Source: Gordionus sp. m RMFG-2023
Lineage: Eukaryota > Nematomorpha > Gordioida > Chordodea > Parachordodidae
Length of the DNA: 64,000 nt
Reading direction: 5' to 3'
NCBI RefSeq assembly: GCF_954871325.1
Contig: NC_088777.1
Span: forward strand, 43,315,366 to 43,379,365
Both the position numbers and the translations under genes were made by a program. Below the pieces are notes generated by a model, which saw nothing but the letters and a program-made list of their open reading frames with translations, made no database searches and was not told the DNA's origin. Shown here one piece after another: positions 12,926 to 24,532 of this stretch (position 1 is its first letter; each line of letters starts with the position of its first letter).

Positions 12926-14149
12926 AAAATATTATCCTTAAAAAGATCATATAAAATAACATCAAAAAAGTTTCATAAAATCCACCTCATTTAATAATAA
13001 ATAGATAATTTTAAAAAAATGATATAAGATTTCACCTAAAAGATTGTTTAATTATCTAATAAAATTTACAATATAATTCCTCAATAAAAGATGTATTTAC
13101 AAAGAAGATTGTGAAAATCACTAATAAATTATATTTAAAGATTATTACATTTTTACAATATAGCAGCATATTATTTTTTTTATTAAAAAAACATCAAATA
13201 AATAAATTTATTTTCATTTCAAAATATAATAATATAAATAAAAAATATTAAATCATATCATGTTTATTTGTTGATAATAATAAAATATTTACATTAAATA
13301 TAAATAAAATAAATTATTTTACTAAAATAAATAAATAATAATTAATGCTAAGCATTGATGCAGAATTTTGAATAATTTATTTTAGCCAATTTTTAGGCTT
13401 AGCCCATTTTTAGGCTTAGCCAATTTTTAGGCTTAGCCGATTTTTAGGCTATACCTAATTAGGCTTAGCCGATTTTTCCACCTAAAATCTCGGCTAAGCC
13501 GTTTTTAGTCGGCTAAAATTAGCCGATTACGCAACACTATTTATGGCCCCATTGAAGTTTTGGCCTTCCTCTTTTACGTTTACCCATCCCTTCCAAACTC
13601 TCAACCTTATTTCCTATGTAGTTCATACTTCTCATTGTATGCCCATACTCTCTAACTGTTTACCAATATCTTAGTCTTAATGGGCATTACCTTTAAATTT
13701 CCTAGTATTCTTGTACTGCGCACCCTATCCTTTCTTGTTACCTCAGCAATCATCCTCAGCATTCTCATCTCCATAGTTTGTAGACTTCTCTCGTCTGATT
13801 CTTTGGTTGGCCATGTTTCCGAACTATATAGAATAGTTGGTTGTACTATGGAACTCTAAATTTTTCCCTTCAATTTGTGTGGGATTCTTTTGTCAAAGAG
13901 CACTCCAGATAAAGATCTCCACTTTAACCACATTGATTAATTTTACTCTTTATTTCTTTCTCTATTGTGCCGTTTGTTTGTATAGTGGAGCCCAAATATT
14001 TGCAGCATTTGCAGCTTTCAATTGCCGATATCTGCCATTCATTTATATCAATGCTCTCTTTTTCATCTCCTCCTATCACCATATACTCCGTCTTTTCTCT
14101 ATTTCATTTTAGTCCATGCTTTTCTAGGATATTTATCCAGCTTACTAAT

Positions 14150-14292
14150 CATAAAAATTTATTTTGTATAAATATTTATTTTGTATAATATTTATTTTGT
14201 ATAAATTTTTATTTTGTATAAATTTTTATTTTGTATAAATTTATTTTGTATAAAAATTTACTTTGTAAAAAAATTTATTTTGTATAATTTGG
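14150..14292 (+). repeat. Tandem TTTATTTTGTATAAA repeat
   Basis: About eight copies of a 15-18 bp unit based on TTTATTTTGTATAAA, with A-run length variation. It starts exactly where the 5'-truncated LINE ends. Confidence 0.85.
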
Positions 14293-15599
14293 TATAAAAA
14301 TAAAATATATGCAAAGTTCAACCCCCAAAAGTTCTCCATTGCGATAGAAGATATAGATAAACTAATGTAATATAATTATGTGCTCGTGAATTTAATAGAA
14401 AAATGTTTAAATGGCAAATATATTATTGAAAATCAAAGACAGAAAATGCCAAAATAAATTTTGTTCCTTTTTAAGTGTATTCTGGATACCCATAGTTGAT
14501 ATTGAATTGTATTAAACGATAGAATAAGTATAACAAAATACTATTTAAATTATTCAAAATTTCTTTATTTCTTATAATAATCTTTTCCTTTAAAACTTTG
14601 ACAATTTTTTTTAATTCAATTAATCTTTACAAAATAAAAACTAAAATTATATAATTATTATTTCTTCTTTTTTTATAAATTTAACAAAAAATTTTCAATG
14701 AATTAATTTTACAAAAATATATATTTTCAAAAAAATATATTATTATAATAATTATTATTATTTTTTTACATTAAATAATAATAATTTTTTTCCTCCAATC
14801 AGATGTCTACAATCCATCTGATTGACATTTGAGGCTTATATATATACATTTTTTTAACATACTAAGACAGTTCCTAAGAGAGTTTGAAATGCTCTTCAAA
14901 ATAAAAAATCTTTATTGATTTATCTCTGAAGAATTTGTATTGTAAAATGAAGTTTAAATCTTGAGGATTATACTATGCTATCTCCATATTTTGCAACTTT
15001 ACAGGATAACGTTTTTAAAAAATGGTCTTCCTATTTTCAAAGCGGTAAGCTAGAAATTTGATTTTTTTTATTAAAAGGAAAAAATTCGTAAATGTTTTAT
15101 ATGTCTTGGAGTTAAATAAAAATTATAAAAATCAAATATTAAATCCAAAATTCATGTTTTATTATTCAAAATATAAAATTCGCATTTTTTTGTTTTATGG
15201 ATTTAGAGCTATTTATAAAATGACTTAATAACATATCATCTTTATGATTAGTTTTATAAAATATGGTCATAGGGTGCCCTTGACACTATAAAGTCTGTAT
15301 AGATGTATTTGGAATCTTTAGGTTAAAAGATTTGGAAGTTCTTTGATATTCCAAAAAATCTTCAGGATTATTTAGGTGGTATACTTTAAATGGATTTGAT
15401 CTATTCAAATTGGGAAAATACGCAATAAGCTCAGGGGCTGTAAACCTCAGTTTTAATAAGGACACATATATAATAAAATTTTATTAGATATAATAAAACA
15501 AATTAACCTTTTTGATCTAACTATATAACTTGTAGTATTAATTAATAATTTAAATTTTTATTAGGTTTAATATTAATCACAAGTACTATTTTATTTTGA
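14293..15599. other. No recognisable gene
   Basis: AT-rich sequence without supported ORFs or repeats. Confidence 0.45.
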
Positions 15600-15880
15600 A
15601 AATTTTTATTTGGAAAAATTTTACAGGAATTTTTGACGATTTTCTCAAAAAATATTTTAGGGATTTTTTTCCGGGGATGTTTTTTCCTATATTGTTAATT
15701 TTATAAAAATAATTTAATATTTTATAGGATTTAAAAAATGGGGAATTTTTTTCCGAGGAAATTTTTTTCGGGGAATTATTTTCTATGGGAATTTTTTTTC
15801 CGGGGAATTATTTTCCAAGGGAATTTTTTTTCCGGAGAATTATTTACCTGGGAATTATTTTCCTAGATTCTTCCCGTTCA
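15600..15880 (+). mobile_element. Solo fragment of MULE-type terminal repeat
   Basis: Repeated TTTTCCGGGGAATTATTTTCC variants match the terminal repeats of the MULE at 18935-24523. The run ends with the segment GGGAATTATTTTCCTAGATTC, which also occurs inside that MULE near 21250-21270 and 23365-23390. No partner end was found nearby, so this is a diverged solo end. Confidence 0.65.
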
Positions 15881-16949
15881 TGTAGACGCTGTAGTAAGGC
15901 GGCATTTAAAGGAAGTGGGTAAGAAGTAGGAGAAATTTATTGGGAAGGGCGGGTATACATTAAATTTTTAGATAAAACAAGGCAAATATATTGCTGTATA
16001 AATTAATTCTTTAATTATAAGCTTATTTAATACAATGATATTACTAATAATCGACCAAACCTATATATAACACGCAATCATAGAAATTATTTTCCAAATA
16101 TGACTTTTTGCCATCCTTTAAAATGTAATTTAAAATGGTTATAGTTATACATTCTCAGCAAACTCACATTCATGCCAAACAATAATAATAATGCATTCAT
16201 TGTAAATGAGAAGTTTTAATTGAATTCATATTCTATAAAATAACTCTTTTATATTCACAATATTTTCATAGTAGTAGAGCAAAATAATTTAAGTTATTCT
16301 TTTTAAAATTTATGAAAGGAGTACCATTAATTAAAAAGGTGTAATTAATAATGCAGAAATATCTATATGTTTTATAAAATTTAAAACTAAAAAAATTTGG
16401 CAATGGTTTATTCCGATTCCAGCATGACCCATGTTTCTAGCCTTTAATTAGGTTTTACTATTAAATTTATTTATAATTTGTGCCTGATTTGCTAAATTTA
16501 ATTAGCATGTAGATAGATAAGATTAATTTTTTGAATAAATCGACCTGTGAAATAAAGACCTAGGGCAAATAGAATATCTAATCTTTTATATAATTTAAAC
16601 GTTTCAGTAAATATCTTTTAGGAAAATAGGCATAGGTTTTTGAGAAGGGGGGGGGAGTTGCATCCAGTGAAAATCCTCTCATGTAGACGCTGTTTATAGG
16701 AAATGTTATTAAATTCCATAATTTGATATTTTTGAAATCATGGTTTATATCTGGAAAAAGATAATTATAAATTTCAATCGCAGATTCATGAAACTTTTGG
16801 GAAGGTGTTTTACAATAGGACTTTTTGATAAACTTACCATTTTGCTAAGTATGATTAAAGATTTTCACATAGCATTTGAGATAATAAGCAATGAAGACCT
16901 TTTTATAAAGATAAATAGTTTTAGTTTATCTGATAATTTTACATATAGG
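15881..16949. other. No recognisable gene
   Basis: Mostly AT-rich. An open frame starts at 16740 but runs into the hAT terminus at 16950, and it has no recognisable domain. Confidence 0.4.
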
Positions 16950-18591
16950 CAGGGGCGTACGCAGCGGGGGGAGCAGGGGGACACCTTCCTCAAGACAAAA
17001 AATGCAGATGCCGGGGATATTTTTCAAAAATATTATTGTTTATATTTATTCCTATCTCATATTAAATATTTAATTATATTTTATATTTATTTATCACATT
17101 CATCTACTAAGTTATTTTATCAATTAATTTCGATTTCAAGTTTTCCGGCGTGATATTTACTTATTATTTTTAAATTTCTAGTGGCGTAATATTTATCTAC
17201 CATTTTCAATTTCTAGTCAAATAACAATTATTTCTGAAACTTCTTGTCCAACAGGGAGAAAGAAATTGCAAGCTTGTACAACGAGATAGAGTCTTCGCCA
17301 TCATGCAGTAACAGCTTTTATGAAGTTATAATAGCCGATTATTTGCTATTACTGAAATATCACAAGGGCCTGAAAGAAATATTTCCTCAGAAGCAAGAAA
17401 ATTATTGGATTCAATGCTTATTCCAAATTTTTTTTCTCATTAGAATATATTATTTAAATATACAACTATATGTAATACTTTTCAAAAACATGACATAGAT
17501 TTGATTAAGAAGATGAGAATATCGGAGAGCATCTTATTAGAACTCAAGGAAATTAGGGCTAATGTTGAAGAAGAATTTCATATTTTATATGTTATTGTTG
17601 AGTCAAAAGCAGAGCTATAGTGTTTAATATTTGTCTCCCTCGACTTGTAGCAAGGAGGCAAGCTCATCGTTAAAACATTAATATAAGATCAGTAGAAGAG
17701 TATATCTTAGATACAGATACATTTATAACCCAAATAAATGAATTTTTAATTCATCATGCAGCACTTACCAATCTGCTAATATTACTTCCACAAAAGCCTA
17801 CTCAACCTTTTTCAGATGGTGATAGAAAAAAAATTAATTGTTAGATTTTTATCATGATGATTTTAAAGTATCTTATGATACCTTACTATCTGAATAACTA
17901 TGTTTAAGCTTAACTATGGGTGATATAGTCCCAAAAAATGCTAGATGCTTTGCATTTCAAACACATTTAAATTATATTCCCAATGTTTTAAAAGGTTTAT
18001 ATATATTAGCAACTCTTCCCATTAGTAAGCTAATAAGAAAACATTCTCTTTTTTAAGAAGAATAACATAGCCCTGCAGAGGTACCATTTGCAGGGCACGG
18101 ACAGGATTTTTTTAAAAAAATTTTTACATCCCGGTTTGGGTTTTTTTTTAAAAAATTTCAGGCCCTCCCCGGCTTTTTCAAAATAAAATTTTCAGGCCCG
18201 GCTGATATTTTTATAAAATAAATTATATTTCTTTTTAATTTTTATAGCTAATAATAACGATTTTAAATATAGGCTGTTTTAAAATATTCAAGCCGGCCCG
18301 GATATTTTTTAAAAAATTTTCATTATATTTTATAATTCACATTTATTTTATAGTTTTTCTATACCGCCAGTTATATCCGTTTAATATTTTCTAATTCACA
18401 TTTATTTTATAATTTTTTATATGACGGTTTATACATAATTTTTTTTTAATTCACATTAATTTAAAATTGTGTATTAGAAATAGTTATTAGTTCTAATAAA
18501 TTTATTTGAACTAAAAAACAATAATATTTCTTAAAAATTTTATTAACCCCCCACCCCCAGACCAAATTCCTGCGTACGCGCTTGTATACTG
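16950..18591 (+). mobile_element. Decayed hAT transposon (ZMYM-like transposase family)
   Basis: The left terminus CAGGGGCGTACGCAG (16950) is matched by an inverted CTGCGTACGCGCTTG ending near 18591. The 8-bp flanks (CATATAGG and TATACTGG) are only partly alike, so the target duplication is decayed. Between them, fragments in several frames resemble animal hAT proteins: REKEIASLYNEIESSPSCSN (about 17250), a run of KKMRISESILLELKEIRANV type (about 17510), a RSVEEYILDTDTFITQINEF stretch (about 17700) and a late ILATLPISK segment (about 18000) at the place of the TLPVTVASAERSF motif. Many stops and frameshifts make it non-functional. A different GC-rich transposon end (18072-18330) lies inside it. 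Confidence 0.65.
18072..18330 (+). repeat. GC-rich transposon end (CTGCAGAGGTACCATTTGCA family)
   Basis: It begins with CTGCAGAGGTACCATTTGCA and continues with repeated CAGGCCCGGC-like blocks separated by A/T runs. The same end occurs inverted at 28340-28370. A truncated copy may lie at 56235-56255 (CTCTGCAGGGCACGG). These look like terminal and subterminal repeats of one hAT-like family. Confidence 0.6.
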
Positions 18592-18925
18592 GACAAAGAT
18601 CTTAGAAGGTCATAAGATATGTAAGTAATATAAATGGGTGAGCCCCCTTTGATCGTAAAATTTGACCAAATTAATCGGATTTTTATGCAGGTAATTATTC
18701 TTATGCATTTATTTAACAGATAGTTCCAAATATTATTTTAACAATATTTAAGAATATTAATCAGAAAAATGGAGAATTTAAGATCAAATGACTATACCAT
18801 CATGGTTAGGCAAATCATATATATAAATATGTTTGTTTAAAGGAAACTAATAAATTTATTTACACAGCTTATGAGCATAACAAATTATTTTTGGTAGCAT
18901 TAAATTTTCAGATTTTAGACTTGAT
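18592..18925. other. No recognisable gene
   Basis: AT-rich spacer between the hAT and MULE elements; nothing supported. Confidence 0.4.
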
Positions 18926-18934
18926 GATCAAAAT

Positions 18935-19673
18935 GAATCCCGGAAAATAATTCCCCGGAAAAAAATTCCCGGAAAATAAATCCCCGGAAAAAAAATCCCC
19001 GGAAATTAATTCCCCGGAAAAAAATCCCTAGGAAAATAATTCCCCGGAAAAAAATTCCCCAGGAAAATAATTCCCAGGTAAATAATTCTCCGGAAAAAAA
19101 AATCCCCGGAAAAAAAATCCCCGGAATAAAATTCCCCTGGAAAATAATTCCCCGGAAAAAATTTCCCCACTATACATTGAATTGCTAATGCATTGCTAAA
19201 CTGCATTGCTAAAAGGCAATCAATCATTATCAATTATAATAATGATAATTTTTTAAACTTTTTTTAAAATATATTTAAATCATTTTTTTATTATAAATGA
19301 AGAATACTGATTAAATGATAGTATATAATTTTATTTTTATTTAATATTATTAATAAGAAATTTATTTTTCTAGCTTATTAAAACAAATATACATTTTATT
19401 CAATTTTAAAAATTAACAAATATATATCCGTAAGAGGGCGTTATATGTTTTAATATGTATCATTTTAGGAAACCGGAATGATGATTGGATAGCATTTTTT
19501 TTATATTTGGGTATATATATACATATGAAAAACCTAAAAATTAAAAATTTTTTTTAGGTTTCTTTGATGTTTAATGAGTAGGTTTAGAATAGTAAAACAA
19601 TGGAAATTTTTTAAAGTAAATATTGCTGGCGTTATTTATCAAAATCTCTTCATTTTTGTTTTATACGTGTATT
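18935..19673 (+). repeat. MULE left terminal inverted repeat (first part)
   Basis: 18935-19165 is a string of CCGGAAAATAATTCC and CCCGGAAAAAAATCC units. It is followed by the segment ending in TTGCTAAAAGGCAATCAATC and an AT-rich stretch containing TCCGTAAGAGGGCGTTATAT. All of this recurs inverted in 23870-24523. The repeat is interrupted at 19673/19674 by the LINE and continues at 20933 with TTTACGGGCTAAGCATTATT. Confidence 0.85.
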
Positions 19674-20932
19674 ACAGGGGCATAAAACTAATGTCACACT
19701 GTCTAAAACTATACGAAAAAATAATAGAAAAAAGATTAAGAGATATAATCGAAATAGGAGAGACACAGTTTGGCTTTATGCCTGGAAGATCAACAACCGA
19801 TGCTATCCATGCAATTAGGCAAATGAGTGAAAAATACAGGGAAAAGAACAAAAAGCTACACATGGTCTTTCTCGATCTAGAAAAGGCCTTCGATAGAATC
19901 CCAAGAAAACTTATCTGGTGGGCGCTACGCCACAAAAAAGTTCCCGAAAAATATATAAGAATAATAGAGGATATGTATATGGGACATACAACAATGGTCC
20001 GTAGCACAACAGGTACTTCAGCAGGCTTCACAATAGCCGAAGGAGTTCATCAAGGGTCGGCTCTCAGCCCACTTCTCTTCATTACAGTAATAGATGTATT
20101 AGCACAGTCTATACCTCAAACAGTCCCGTGGAATATGATATTTGCAGATGATATTGTGATACTTGCCGAATCCAAGGATGAAATGAAAGAAAGGTTAGTG
20201 AATTGGATAAATATCCTAGAAACGCACGGATTAAAAGTAAATAGAGAAAAGACGGAGTATATGGTGATAGGAGGAGATGAAACGGAGAGTATTGATATAA
20301 ATGATTGGCAGATATCCGCAATTGAAAGCTGCAAATATTTGGGCTCCACTATACAAACAAACGGCACAATAGAAAAAGAGATAAAGAATAAGATTAATCA
20401 AGGGTGGTTAAAGTGGAGATCTTTATCTGGAGTGCTATTTGACAAAAGAATCCCACACAAATTAAAGGGAAAAATTTACAGTTCCATAGTACAACCAACT
20501 ATTCTATATAGTTCGGAAACATGGCCAACCAAAGAATCAGACGAGAGAAGTCTACAAACTATGGAGATGAGAATGCTGAGGATGATTGCTGGGGTAACAA
20601 GAAAGGATAAGGTGCGCAGTACAAGAATACTAAATAGTTTAAAGGTAGTGCCCATTAAGACTAAGTTAATGGTAAACAGACTTAGGTGGTATGGGCACAC
20701 AATGAGAAGGCCTATGAACTACATAGGAAATAAAGTTGAAAGATTGGAAGTGATGGGCAAACGTAAAAGAGGAAGGCCAAAACTTCAATGGGGCCATAAA
20801 GTTAGAGCCAATATAAAGAAGTATAAAATAGATAAAAGAGATTGTACGAATAACATAAAGTGGAGAGAGATGTTGAAGGAGCTTACCACCAGAAAAGGTG
20901 AAAGCTAAAGAGAAAAAAAAAAAAAAAAAAAA
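19674..20932 (+). mobile_element. LINE, 5'-truncated, with intact RT-to-C-terminus frame
   Basis: An uninterrupted frame ending at 20908 encodes most of a non-LTR reverse transcriptase: FGFMPGRSTTDAI, FLDLEKAFDRIPRKLIW, GVHQGSALSPLLF, the catalytic FADDIVIL, KYLGSTI, and a C-terminal arginine-rich KRKRGRPKLQWGH segment. The motif set resembles RTE-like elements. It is truncated in the fingers region: the homologous copy at 41680 extends further 5'. A 20-base A-rich tail follows the stop. The open frame nominally begins at 19574, but its first ~34 residues are MULE terminal-repeat sequence joined in frame by chance; LINE sequence starts at GIKLMSHCLKL. No endonuclease domain remains, so the copy cannot transpose. 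Confidence 0.88.
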
Positions 20933-22106
20933 TTTACGGGCTAAGCATTATTCTAAAAAATATTTTGAAAATAATTTGATTTGACCGATTGCCGAGCTCA
21001 AAACCGATCACTCACTAAATATTCGATTGACCAAATTTATTAGGAATATAATTTGAAAAATGTTGATTTTCGTTTTATATATCTATAAATACGTATAAAA
21101 CATAATCCTAATAATTCTTCAGAATTAATTTTATCAAAATTTTTAAATATTTTATTTGAGAATTATTATTTCGTTGATTTATTTATAGGGAATTTTTTCT
21201 CCTAATTTTGTAATTTTAATTATCTTAAAAACGGAGATTTTTTTTCCGGGGAATTATTTTTCTAGATTCTTTTTTAATATAGCTTACATTTAATATATTT
21301 ATTGTAGCTTTCGTTCTCTTCGCTACACTGCACAAGGTACGATTCCCAAACAATTTATTTTAAATGAAATAGTTACATTTCTCATATTTAAATAAATATA
21401 TTATGCTAAGCTAACCTATCTCATATTTTACTTTTAATAAACCTTTTATCGGTCCGTTGTCTCACCCCCTCCTTCATTATTATATAGGATTTAACTTGTA
21501 ATATACAATAAATTTATTGAATTTAAAACAAATTAAACAATAACATAAAATTTATCGAATTTAAAAACATTTAATGGTAAATCTAAATATATTTCCGCGA
21601 ATATGAAGTTGATGATTTATTTTCAAAAAAGATACTCCAGCAGTAGTCCGCCAACATATTTATACGATTCTTGCCGGGAATTTAAATTGAAAACTTAAGA
21701 CCCCCCAAAACGAAATTCTTTGCCATTTTTCTCAAAAAGCAATCGATAAAAAATTATAAAAATTAATAAATTTATAAGGAAATATAAATCTAACACTATC
21801 ACCAATTTTCAGGGATTTTCATTTGATACTTTTTAAAATATATCCGTATTACCATTTTTGAGATTTCGAAAAGTTGCCTTTATACGATAATATTTTTAAA
21901 ACTTGACGTGAAGGGAAAACTTAGAAAACGAATTCGAACTCAATGTCAAATTCTGCACCAAAACTTGTTTTTATTTATTTTTTCTCCCATTTTTCTTGTC
22001 ACACAGTACAATTAATAAAAATTGATAAAGACATAAATATTAAATAAAACCTATACAATAATTTTAATCTATATTTTTTCAACTTTTAGGTAGAGATATC
22101 AACATC
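20933..22106. other. MULE interior: end of left repeat, no gene
   Basis: The left terminal repeat resumes at 20933 (GACCGATTGCCGAGCTC and following), and a CCGGGGAATTATTTTTCTAGATTC copy lies near 21247-21270. No coding frame was recognised between about 21300 and 22100. Confidence 0.5.
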
Positions 22107-22624
22107 CAAGGATGTTTTTATCATCTAACTCAATCAACTCATAGAAAGATTCAGGAATTGGGGTTAGAATCATCATATCGGAATGATCCAATATGCTTAT
22201 TTGCAGCTATGATCGATGGATTAGCATTCTTACCTATACACGATGTCAAACGAGGTATGGAGTATTTAAAAACCATTGTATCGGATGAAAACAAAGAATT
22301 ATTGTTTTATTTTGATAAAAATATGTGAATGGAGAATTGAGACATGGGAAAAACTCTCAAAGGCAAGTAGAGCCATTGTTCCCACCAGAAACATGGAATG
22401 TGTTCAATGTTACGATTGCTGGGGAAAATCGAACAAACAATGTATGTGAAGGATGGAATAACCGATTTAAGCATATTGTAGGCAACAAAAAACCGAAGAT
22501 ATGGGAACTACTCGAAAAAATAAGGATGGAAATAGCGGTTGATATGGGAAAAATCGGCCAATGGAATATTGGGACATACACTCCCAAAAAAATCGTATTT
22601 ATGCAACGAAACAAACTATTTTAA
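22107..22624 (+). pseudogene. MULE transposase remnant (C-terminal half)
   Basis: Two adjoining frames resemble the end of the MULE-domain transposases seen in insects and other invertebrates. The first (about 22097-22327) reads DINIQGCFYHLTQSTHRKIQ and FAAMIDGLAFLPIHDVKRGM, matching the conserved GCxFHFxQ, then the LAFVPxxDV region. The second (22325-22624) reads NGELRHGKNSQRQ, PLFPPETWNVFN, and RTNNVCEGWNNRFKHIVGNK, matching the LWN....RTNNxxEGWHxxF motif. A single frame change near 22320 separates them. The catalytic DDE core, which lies upstream in the family, is largely missing, so the protein is inactive. The orientation agrees with the enclosing 9-bp-duplication element. Confidence 0.8.
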
Positions 22625-23859
22625 AAAATTTATGCATTGATTATTTAGAAGAGAGAATTGCCCAATTTTCTCTCTTCAATTGGAGAACATATACGTTCTA
22701 GAATTGTTTCTTTTGAATAATATAATTTATTATTCTATATATCATTTAATAAAATTATAATTATTTCTTTTCTGTAACTTTTGAAAAAAATTCATAAGCA
22801 AAATAATAATTGTTAGATTAGAAAAATATAATACTTACTGCTGATAATCACCTCTGGATGTATTTTGATTAAAGTGGTCAGCATTTTTCATTACTTTTGG
22901 CAGTATTTAATTAAAATTGGGCAGTAAAAAATATAATTTTGCAAGTTTTATAGTGATTTTGTATTCAGTCAGTTAAATTCTTAAAGTAGGTAAATACTTC
23001 AGTAAAATAATATTTATCAAATAGAGGGTATCAGATTGAATTGCTAATTTCCTATTTAGCCACAAAATTTATAAAATTATATTATTTAATAGCTTATCCT
23101 TGTAAAAACAAAAAGGGGCGCTATTTAAGAGTCAGTAAACTGTGAAAAGCCTTTTATCATATTTCTAAAAAAATGATTAAAATTTGTGTAAAAATAATTT
23201 TTCAATAAATACCTAAAAGTTGATGAAAGTGTGTAAAGGTGAACTAGATTTATTTAACTTTCGTTTTATTATTTAAAATCTCAAATCCTCGAAGAAATTT
23301 GACTTTAAAAAACATTTCTATTTAATTAAATACTGCAGAGCAGATCCGGGTCACGGGATTTTTTTTCCGGGGAATTATTTTCCTAGATTCAAATTTACTA
23401 GTAATATAATTTGAAAATTGTTCATTTTTGTTTTATATATCTATAAATACATATAAAACATAATCCCAAAAAATATTTTAAAAATATCGTGGTTTGGCGG
23501 ATAACCGACTCGTATATGTTTTACTCGTAATTATAGATTATAAAACAAAAAATGAACATTTTTCGAATCATATTACTAGTAAATTTTATCAATCGAATAT
23601 TTAGTAAGTGGGGTTTTGAGCTCGGCAATCGGTCAAATCAAATTATTTTCAAAATATTTTTTAGGATAATGCATAGCACGTAAATATACACGTATAAAAC
23701 AAAAATTAAGAGATTTTGTTATATAACGCCAGCAATTCAGTATTTAGTCATGGGGTGAGCTACGAGTCGGTTATCCGCCAAACCACGATATTTTTAATAT
23801 TTTTTAGGATTATGTTTTATACGTATTTATAGATACATAAAACAAAAATCAACATTTTT

Positions 23860-24523
23860 CAATTTATCTTAATAGCAAATTTGATCAATCAAATATTTAA
23901 TAAGTGGTCGGTTTTGAACTCGGCAATCGGTCAAATCAAATTATTTTCAAAATATTTTTTAGAATAATGTTTAGCACGTAAATATACACGTATAAAACAA
24001 AAATGAAGAGATTTTGATAAATAACGCCAGCAATATTTACTTTAAAAAAAAAAAAGTGCTATCCAATCATCATTCCGGTTTCCTAAAATGATACATATTC
24101 AAACATATAACGCCCTCTTACGGATATATATTTGTTAATTTTTAAAATTGAATAAAATGTATATTTGTTTTAATAAGCTAGAAAAATAAATTTCTTATTA
24201 ATAATATTAAATAAAAATAAAATATTATACTATATCATTTAATCAGTATTAAAATATACGTAATAAATTTTTGATTGATTTATAATTGATAATGATTGAT
24301 TGCCTTTTAGCAATGCAGTTTAGCAATGCATTAGCAATTCAATGTATAGTGGGGAAATTTTTTCCGGGGAATTATTTTCCAGGGGAATTTTATTCCGGGG
24401 ATTTTTTTTCCGGAGAATTATTTACCTGGGAATTATTTTCTGGGGAATTTTTTTCCGGGGAATTATTTTCCTGGGGATTTTTTTCCGGGGAATTAATTTC
24501 CGGGGATTTATTTTCCGCTTACC
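23860..24523 (-). repeat. MULE right terminal inverted repeat
   Basis: Reverse complement of the left repeat, ending in TCCGGGGATTTATTTTCCGC then TTACC before the 9-bp duplication. The internal part (23395-23870) contains further inverted pieces of the same sequence, including two copies of the GAGCTCGGCAATCGGTCAAA / CGGTTATCCGCCAAACCAC blocks, forming a palindromic cluster. Confidence 0.8.
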
Positions 24524-24532
24524 GATCAAAAT

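Larger units (their letters stand above)
9107..13539. mobile_element. 4.4-kb hAT-like foldback element without transposase
   Basis: The termini are perfect inverted repeats, TAGTGTTGCGTAATCGGC at 9107 and its complement ending at 13539, flanked by an exact 8-bp target duplication TTTATGGC (9099-9106 and 13540-13547), the hAT hallmark. Inside come short GGCTAAGCCTAAAAATC repeats (9119-9240 and 13380-13520), then ~450 bp of inverted AT-rich sequence, then long arrays of a ~119-bp unit in opposite orientation on each side. Only 11396-11700 is non-repetitive. No transposase frame was seen, so the element is non-autonomous. The target is a LINE copy, so insertion post-dates it. Confidence 0.9.
8972..14147 (-). 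mobile_element. LINE 3'-end copy, split by a 4.4-kb insertion
   Basis: Two pieces, 8972-9106 and 13540-14147, form one 5'-truncated LINE on the minus strand, closely matching the last ~740 bp of the LINEs at 19674-20932 and 41680-43115. The first piece holds the end of the ORF, with the stop in AAAGCTAAAGAGAG and a CT-rich tail on the top strand. The second holds the C-terminal region after the RT palm, including the sequence corresponding to SCKYLGSTIQTNG. The cut lies in the segment encoding LQWGHKV. The reading frame of the second piece carries several small indels, so this is a dead copy. Confidence 0.85.
18935..24523 (+). mobile_element. MULE DNA transposon, 5.6 kb, broken
   Basis: A 9-bp duplication GATCAAAAT flanks the element (18926-18934 and 24524-24532), the length expected for Mutator-like elements. 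Long terminal inverted repeats begin with runs of TTCCCCGGAAAATAA on the left and their complement on the right, and extend for roughly 700 bp or more (left arm to 19673, resuming after the nested LINE at 20933; right arm from about 23870). A MULE-type transposase remnant lies at 22107-22624. The interior also holds a palindromic cluster at 23395-23870 made of pieces of the terminal repeat. A LINE sits in the left repeat. The transposase is frameshifted and its N-terminal half was not found, so the copy is inactive. Confidence 0.88.

Noticed and set aside
16740-17153. 137-codon plus-strand open frame
   Set aside because: Its second half is hAT terminal sequence and the first half has no recognised domain; probably chance.
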